From contig CM076260.1 of NCBI GenBank assembly GCA_038380795.1, positions 2,911,533 through 2,975,532 on the forward strand: a DNA stretch of 64,000 bases, in the 5' to 3' direction. Below the pieces are notes generated by a model. It made no database searches, was not told the DNA's origin, and worked only from the letters and a program-made list of their open reading frames with translations. The stretch is from Pyrocephalus nanus. Taxonomy: Eukaryota > Chordata > Aves > Passeriformes > Tyrannidae. Positions 57,101 to 64,000 of this stretch are shown in pieces; within the stretch, counting starts at the first letter, position 1, and each line of letters opens with the position of its first letter. Position numbers and translations under genes: made by a program.

Positions 57101-60100
57101 CTGAAGTCAGGCAGAACTACTCGTGTGAGCAAAGCAACGCCCTCGCTTCCCTCCTCCCCACCAGCCAGGGCTGCTGAGCTCACATGGAAAACCGAGCATC
57201 CAAAGAGGGGGGGGAAAAAAAAAACACCTCGAGGTGGTGTCTGGCTGGAGCAGCTGAGATGGAGAGGCTCAGCAGCAGATGGTTTTGCTCGGGGGGCAAT
57301 AACAGCGCTGGCCACAAGGTGAGTTGCGCCACCTTGGTGCCAAGAAAAGGCAAGGATGCTGCCTGGGATTCCGCCCCGGAATGCTGCCTCACCAGCCCCT
57401 TTCACGGCAAGGGGAGACCTCCCCATCCCGCAGCAGGAGGAAGGTGTTGGGATTTTCAGAGATGCTGAGAAATTTCTGTGATGTGAAACGGCAGCTTTCA
57501 CTGAGAGCGTTTCAGAGGGGCAGGAGGAGAGAAGGGAGCCACGAAAACATAAAAAACATGGGAAAGAGAAGCTCCTTGCCAAGGTTGTAACGCTTTACAG
57601 GATGTTGAGCTGTTGGTTTCACTCGAGCAGTGTGTAATCCTGCAGAGGAATGGTCCATTCCCCCTGCAGGGGCATCAGAACCTCAATTATATATATATAT
57701 ATATATAATTATAACTATAGCAATCTATCTATCTATCTATATTTATATAAGTATACATTAAAGTCTGTTACTGCACTGGCACCTAATACAGAGGACAAGT
57801 ACTGGCGTTGCTGTTGGATGCAAGTGGTTGCCTTGACTGAAGTCCTGTGAAGGGTAAAAGCACCACAAGAAAAGGCACCACGAGGCTTTGAGAGTTGAAA
57901 TGTGGCTGCCCTGACAAAGCCATCGTCAACAAACACAGAGAGCCTTTTGGAGTTACTGAGGGCAGGTGGGGCCAGGCCAAATTCTGGCCTCGCTGATGAC
58001 AGGGAAACAAGGGTTTTCCCAGAAAAAAAAACAAAAAACAAGAAACAACGGGGTTTATGCAGAGTGGGCTGGTGCCTTGGGGAAACTGAGACCAGAATTT
58101 GGTCCTTTAAGGACTATTTAGCACTTTGGATGCTTTTTAACAGCCTTCCCTAAATTAAAATGGCTGCATTTTGCCTTGTTCAACATGTTTGCACCGATGT
58201 AAGAGAAGCAGAATTGAACTTTGAGTGCTCAGAGAATGATCTCACATAAAGAGGTCACAGCCTGACGTGGGATCCCCCCTGGGATTGCTGGATGCCTTCC
58301 GCTTCCACCAAGCCAGGGGAAGTTGAAGGCACTCAGCGAGTCTGATCTCATCCCTCTGCAGAGCCCTGCCCTGAATATCTCAATCTGTCACTCCCTGGGA
58401 GCCCAGAGAATAAACTGTCCTGGGCACAGGCAACAATTCTGATGGGTTGACCGAAGTCCTGCCAGACTGAGGAGGAGATAAATCCTGCACGTCAGGGTCT
58501 TAACCCTTGCTTCTCATTCCCTCCTTTCTTAATCAACATGCCCTAAACTTTTGTGTGGGCCCTTGCTCTGTTTTCTTCTGCTCATAAATCCATGCCCAAA
58601 CATGCACACACATTAACCTCCAAGACGTAGAAAATAGAGGAAGAGCTGGGGAATGAGACAGAGCACAAACTCAGAGCCCTCCTGCGAAGGAAGAAGTCAC
58701 TGCAGACACTGTTGTCCATCAACAACGGGCTCCCCAAGCGTAAGGTCATTGCTTGGTGATCGAAAAAGAAAGAGAAGAGACTCGCAGGCACTCTATGCCA
58801 AGTTAATAGCACCAGCTTTGCATCATGTTGACACCTGTCAGCCCATCCCATCCAAAAATCCCTAACTCTTCCGACAGCTGCTGTCAGCAGCGTCGCACCA
58901 AGGCAAAGATAACGCCAACGAGTTTAGCAGGAATTCACTGTCTGGACAAAGAGGAGGGTCAGCTCTGCCCTCTGCCACTTCTGGCCAGCTCAGAGCAGGG
59001 GGTTTTGGCAGCCCTGTGTCACCCAAGCACCACGTGTGTGGCTTCTGGCAGAAGCTGAAATGGTGTTGGAACACCACTGTGGGGGACAAATGGAGTGTGG
59101 CGGGACTCCTTGTTCATTCAGATCTACTTTTGGGGGTATGGTTCTGGATCCAAGTCTCTCTAGACCCCCAGGAAGGATGGCTCAGGTAGAGAAGTGACCT
59201 AGGAAGGAGTCAAACTCTCCCAGTTGAACTGGCAGATCTGTGATCCTGACTTGGATGGATGGGCATCTTCACCTGCAAGCCACGCTGGGTCAGAATGGCA
59301 CTGGAAGGATGAATGACCTGGATTCAGAATGGGCTGAATTTGGTTTATAAGGCAAATTCAAGGCATGGGCATGACTAAATTTCAAGCTTAATTAAAAAAA
59401 AAAAAATTGTCCTTCTTGCTAGGAAAGCTTAGGCCATTATTTCTGCCTGATGTGCCTGATCCGGAGGGTCTGGGGTGAGCACATTTCTCCTTTGGAGGAT
59501 TTTCAACCAGACAGGATTTAGGGTGGAAGAATAAGACATGGACATGCCTGTGGCATGAACTCTTGGGAATGCACCTGAGGATCCATGTGCTCTTTCCATC
59601 TCTACTTTCTTTTCCACGGCCCACCAGGACTGTGCCAAAACCCTGGATTCCCAGTTGACTTCCCTGAATGCTTTCCAAAAGGAGAGGGGGGCATTTCAGG
59701 GGAAGGAGAAAAGCACTCCCCAAAATCTTAATGTGCCATTTCAGATCAACCTCCCTCTTTGTGACTGCTGAACTACGTGGAGACAAGGGAAAGGTGACGT
59801 GGTGGATTGTTTGGTCCTGCTCTGCCCACCACCACCACCACCACCACCACAGCCCTGCACTGCTTTTGATGGTAAAGTCTTGAAGCAGTTCCACCAACAC
59901 TGACCAAATAAATCCTCACATCACCCTTGTGAGGGAACCTCTACACTTCACAATTTACAGATGAGGCACAGAGCAAAAAAAAAACAAAACAAAACAAAAC
60001 AAACCCAACCCCCCCAGGTGTTCTGCTACAACAGCTTCTTTTGATCACTTTGTAGTGATTGGGGAATTTGTTCTCCTCGAATAAGGTTTATCTGAGGAAT

Positions 60101-61534
60101 CAAGTGCAAGAGTGCTTTCCAGGTTTTGAGTGGTAACCACGAGCTCCAGCAGTGATTAGTCAAATTTCAATGTTTATGGGAAAAGTGGCACTTCTGCAGT
60201 AGAAGTATTTAAATTGTGCTATTCTGTGTGGCTGTGCCAATTTTCCAGTGCTATCAAAATTCACTAATCAAAAACTCTCCCAGGATGAAAGCTAATTTGA
60301 GGAGGTACTGTGGGCTTACAGGATTCCTTTCAATCGGAAGAGCTTTGCAAGAAGTAGGGTTGACAAAGATCTTTAAATGCACGTTGCAACACCTGGGGCG
60401 AGGATGGCAGAGATCCAGGGCTGGAGCTGGGATTGGCGATGGGAGCCAGGCAACAGCCTGACCATTCCCATATCACATGCCCTGGAGAAGAGGCCAGTGG
60501 TACAAAGGGACATATTTCACCTGCCAGCAGAGACAACCCTAAAATCCCCTTGGCTCTCCCAGCCAACAGCCCACAGCAGAGATGGAGAGGAAATGTGGAT
60601 TTTCAGGTACCACCATGATTTTGCCTTCTGTATAAAACAGTGCATCAAAAAATGTACACAAGAAAGGGGTGATATTTCCTTGCAGTCAGAAAGTCATTCA
60701 AAGCCTCCAAAATACAGAGCCTTCCTGTGGAAATCCTGGTTTTAGGGGAACAACCCCATGATAGGGCACACTGTCAGGTTCCTGATTACAATGCTATTAG
60801 TCTGGAACAAGGAACACACAGGAGACCATCAAGGACATCTCCCTATCTGTTATCTCCTACTGGTTTCATACTGCGTAATCAGCTTTAGTGGAATGGTCTG
60901 AACTTGGCCTGATGACTTGAGTGAAAGTCACCAAAAACCAAGATGTGGAATAGTCCTTCCCTGAGTAAATGAAACACTTTTGAAACTAATTCCCATTCCT
61001 CATTGGAAAAAAAAAGGCTGGAATGGTAAAAGTTTGCAGAGCAGAAACATAAATCAGAACCACTGATTATTTTCTGATGGGAAAATATTTTCCACAAAAA
61101 AAACCCCAAACCCTCAAGTTTTAGATCTATTTTGGGAGGGGGGCACATTTTGTAGCTAATGGCAAACTTTTATGCTCAGTGTAGAATTTCTTCCCTCTCA
61201 CTGTCCCTACACAGAAAAGGTGGGGGCCAAAGGGATTTGGCTGTGACACCTGTTGAGCCACTTTTTCAGAAAATACCCATCACAGCTCTCCTCCAAATGG
61301 CTGCAATTACACCCAATTTAAGGCTTGTTTAATTGCTCAAGTAGTTCTGGGAGATCTGTGGTTAAGTGCAAACCAGTTCACTTGCCCTACTACTTATCCA
61401 TCATGAATTTGTTGACTGACACCTTCAGTGATTACTGAAAGAAATAGGATCTATGGGAATGGTGTGAACCTGTAGCAATTTGAGGGGGTGGCCTGGGGAA
61501 CACTTGGTCTATAGTTTCTCTCACAGCAGTGTCA
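57101..61534. other. Intergenic or far upstream sequence, no recognised gene
   Basis: No recognised exon. A moderately CpG-containing part lies at 57120-57560. Microsatellites are the AT/ATCT run, (CAC)n at about 59827-59850 and (AAAAC)n at about 59985-60003. A 197-codon minus-strand frame at 56989-57582 has no recognised domain. Confidence 0.45.
57686..57752. repeat. (AT)n followed by (ATCT)n microsatellite
   Basis: An AT dinucleotide run inside AATT...AATT flanks, then CTATCTATCTATCTAT. The AT part is self-complementary. Confidence 0.95.
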
Positions 61535-61660
61535 GCTCATAGAATCAGAGAATCAGAGAATCACAGAATATCCTGAGTTGGAAGGGACCCACAAGGATCA
61601 TGGAAGTCCAACTCCTGTCCCTGCACGGGATGAACCCAAGAATCACCCAGGTGAGGTCAA
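61535..61660 (-). mobile_element. CR1-type LINE fragment, second subfamily
   Basis: Antisense: TCATAGAATCAGAGAATCAG, then AATCACAGAATATCCTGAGT, GGACCCACAAGGATCATGGA and CCAACTCCTGTCCCTGCACG. Confidence 0.88.
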
Positions 61661-64000
61661 GCAGCCTCAGCCTCAGGCCACTGAAATTTCTGCGGGCACG
61701 TGTCCCTGCGTGTACTCGACTGCCCTCAGAAACTGAAACAAAATCCTAAGGAGAACAGATTGCAGGTGTAATCAGCTGGCATTTGTCCTGGATCTTCGCT
61801 AGTTAGGAAGGAACAGTGCTTGCTCTGAAAGTGGAAGGAGGGGAGGAGAGGCGGGGGCGGTTTGCAGGTGGTGTTCAGCTGGCTCTGAGGGAAGGAGGTT
61901 CTGGCACTGGCAGTGAGTTTTATTGGTAAATACAGCTAGAAAGGAAAATATGAGCTGCTTGTCCTTGTGACTGATGAGCAGGAATGGCATCTGGAGGGAA
62001 AACAATAATCATTCCCTTTGAGTGGCATTTGGCATTTGAATTTTAAGGGGCTTGAAAACAGATCTGGAGGGTTTAAGCCCTGCGAAGGAGGGCCCTGTTT
62101 GCTTTGTGTATTAACAGGGCTGTTGTCATTGTAATGGTGATACTGGTGGAAGGAGAAACCACCTCTTCCTCAGGGCTACAAAGCCCCCATGTGATCAGGG
62201 GTATGCTACACTCAGATGGCTCCACTTGGGAAGATACTCCTGCTTTTGTCCAAGTTTTGCCTGGGCTTTGACAAAACCTACAAGCTCAAACATGAAATCT
62301 TTTAGCACAGGCTTAGAAAAAGAGCAATGGGGCCCAGTTTGGGCTCCCTGGCACCAATAGAAATGACTGTTTTTAGCACGGGGAGTGTAAGGAGGCACCT
62401 GGCCATCAATGGAACTTTACTGATTTATACTGACCCTTATTTTTGGTCTGATTTTGGCTTCCAAATTACTTAAGAAGTGGAAGATCGGGTGGTACAGCAT
62501 TTCCTCAGATGGACTTTAAGCTTCTGATGGTCTTTTAATTAAAAATAAATAAATTAAAAAAAATACAAGGAATGTTTTTTTCAACCCTGCTTGCAAATCC
62601 CAAAGTGCCAGCACCTCACACCAGGAAAGACCTTCCTCATCTCAAAAAAGCCCTTTGGAATTCACAATGTGTTCATATATATATTAAAACATATATACTG
62701 TTGCAGTAACACGGCATGTATGCTTGTCCATATTCCCACAGTGTTGGGGATATAGACACAGACATACATGTTGATTAGTCCCTTTCATCCTGAAAATTCA
62801 TAGCCACCCATTTTATATCAACCTTAATACAGAGGAGGAGCAGCTCTCTCTCCTCCCGCTGCTGGAGTGGGTCATAGCAAAACAACCAGGTGCAAGCACA
62901 GCCAGGTGTTTTCCTTGTTGAACAGTACATTTTCAGGAAACTTAAAGGGTGATTTATTGATAAAGTGAACTTTTTGTCCTTTTTTTTTCTTTTTAAAATA
63001 TCTATCTACATATATAATGCCCTCAATACCTTATAGGCTATATCCTATTTAATTCCACGAGGTGGGCAATAACCAGCTTTGAAAGCAGTCTGCATCTACA
63101 TCTTTTTGCTCTACTAGATACACATGAGACTTCAATTGCTTTCAAAACCACACTTGCCCTCTTTCACCCCTCTCAGTCCATCCCTGTTCAAGACACAGAT
63201 GTGTGGTGCTTCTTAGGACAAAGAGGGAATATCTATAGGTTGGCCAGCATTTGGTTGGGTCCAAACAAAGCAGTTAGCATAGCACCGAAGGAGTTACATT
63301 GCTGTTTTTTTCCCAACTGCAATAATTTTTTTTGGAACAGAAGCAGTAAAAAGAACCCAGAAGCACCGAGATGAGTGCTTAAAACAGGGCAAAGAAACAG
63401 CTGGGGAGAAGGACGGGGAAGGAGCAGACCCAAAGCCGACGCAGATGATCAACGGCCCATCTGCGAGAGTGGGGGGCTTCTGAATTTGCTCTGCCCCAGC
63501 AGGAAGATGTGCAGCTGCCTGGAAATTCAGGTGGAAGAGCCTGGCCCATGTAGCCAGACGGTTTTGAACTTCCCTCCCCACTGTGGGTACAGAGAAGGGA
63601 TGGGGAAGGTACATGGCAGACCAAGACAGAGCTTCCTTCTTGCTTCATGCAAGGCAAGTCTTGGGTTAGAGAAGACAACGGCCACCTGAAACACCACCCA
63701 GTTCTCCAAAACAGACCAGACTTCACAGTCCTTACTCAGGAGAGAAAATGAGACCCAACAACAAAACCCAGGAGTTTTGCCTGAGTAAGGAGTGTGGGAG
63801 TAGACTTCACAAAGCTTTTCTAAAAGGGAGCAGGGAGTCCTGCCTGGCATTGCATTTCCAAAAGAGACATCATATAATGGTCAGGACACTTAGACAATAA
63901 AAACACTCAGCTCAAAACCACAAAAATTAAACAAGCCCAGGCTTTCTATCACATGCTTTTTTTTTTGCCCTTCTGAATTATCTGACCGGTGGTGGTGACA
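61661..64000. other. No recognised feature to the window end
   Basis: No exon, RNA gene or CR1 recognised. The segment 62560-63130 is AT-rich, with minus-strand AATAAATCACCC near 62952, and resembles the UTR-like blocks. Confidence 0.45.

Noticed and set aside
56989..57582. 197-codon minus-strand frame near the UTR-like block, considered as an XKR6 coding exon.
   Set aside because: It shows none of the XK-family membrane segments and no recognisable similarity; it looks like chance openness in GC-richer sequence.
59826..59850. His-codon run from (CAC)n.
   Set aside because: A trinucleotide microsatellite, not part of a supported gene.
31560..64000. Possible XKR6 coding exons.
   Set aside because: The last XKR6 exon should be an uninterrupted frame of several hundred codons with multiple membrane helices; no such frame exists on either strand.

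Overview
This window looks like vertebrate nuclear DNA from a bird, probably a passerine (inference). It has short GT-AG exons in long introns. Interspersed repeats are almost entirely CR1 LINE 3' ends, plus one solo endogenous-retrovirus LTR. I saw no Alu, L1 or other mammalian repeats and no bacterial-type operons.

One protein-coding gene can be read with confidence: PINX1 (PIN2/TERF1-interacting telomerase inhibitor 1, a G-patch protein), on the minus strand. Exons 1 to 6 lie at 17922-17940, 12494-12603, 10581-10673, 10168-10246, 6402-6494 and 3813-3889. All join in frame to give the first 157 residues, including the whole G-patch. The last exon, which carries the telomerase-inhibitory C-terminus, is off the left edge. 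The promoter and CpG island lie around 17.8-18.3 kb. Intron 1 begins with a G-rich (transcript sense) tract: an 11-bp palindromic array, a C16 run and a degenerate ~60-70 bp minisatellite.

From about 18.3 to 64 kb there is no coding sequence I recognise. In other amniotes the next gene upstream of PINX1 is XKR6, on the same strand, so its 3' end should face this interval (established synteny, not shown by this sequence). Three AT-rich blocks (31.56-32.1, 38.64-40.36 and 54.95-57.1 kb) look like antisense-read 3' UTR. One has a canonical minus-strand poly(A) signal at its left border. They are candidates for distal XKR6 3' UTR or for a lncRNA; no XKR6 coding exon is present.

Repeats are unevenly spread. 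About twenty CR1 fragments lie in the first 31 kb, several in PINX1 introns, but only four short ones lie in the next 33 kb. A 677-bp solo LTR with a 4-bp target duplication sits inside a CR1 copy at 18.5-19.2 kb. Other structure includes a ~450-bp GAAA-type purine tract at 35.3-35.8 kb, several short exact tandem repeats, AT, ATCT and CA microsatellites, and two small unexplained CpG clusters at 22.6-22.9 and 54.5-54.7 kb. I found no CRISPR array, tRNA, rRNA or clearly new biological system.
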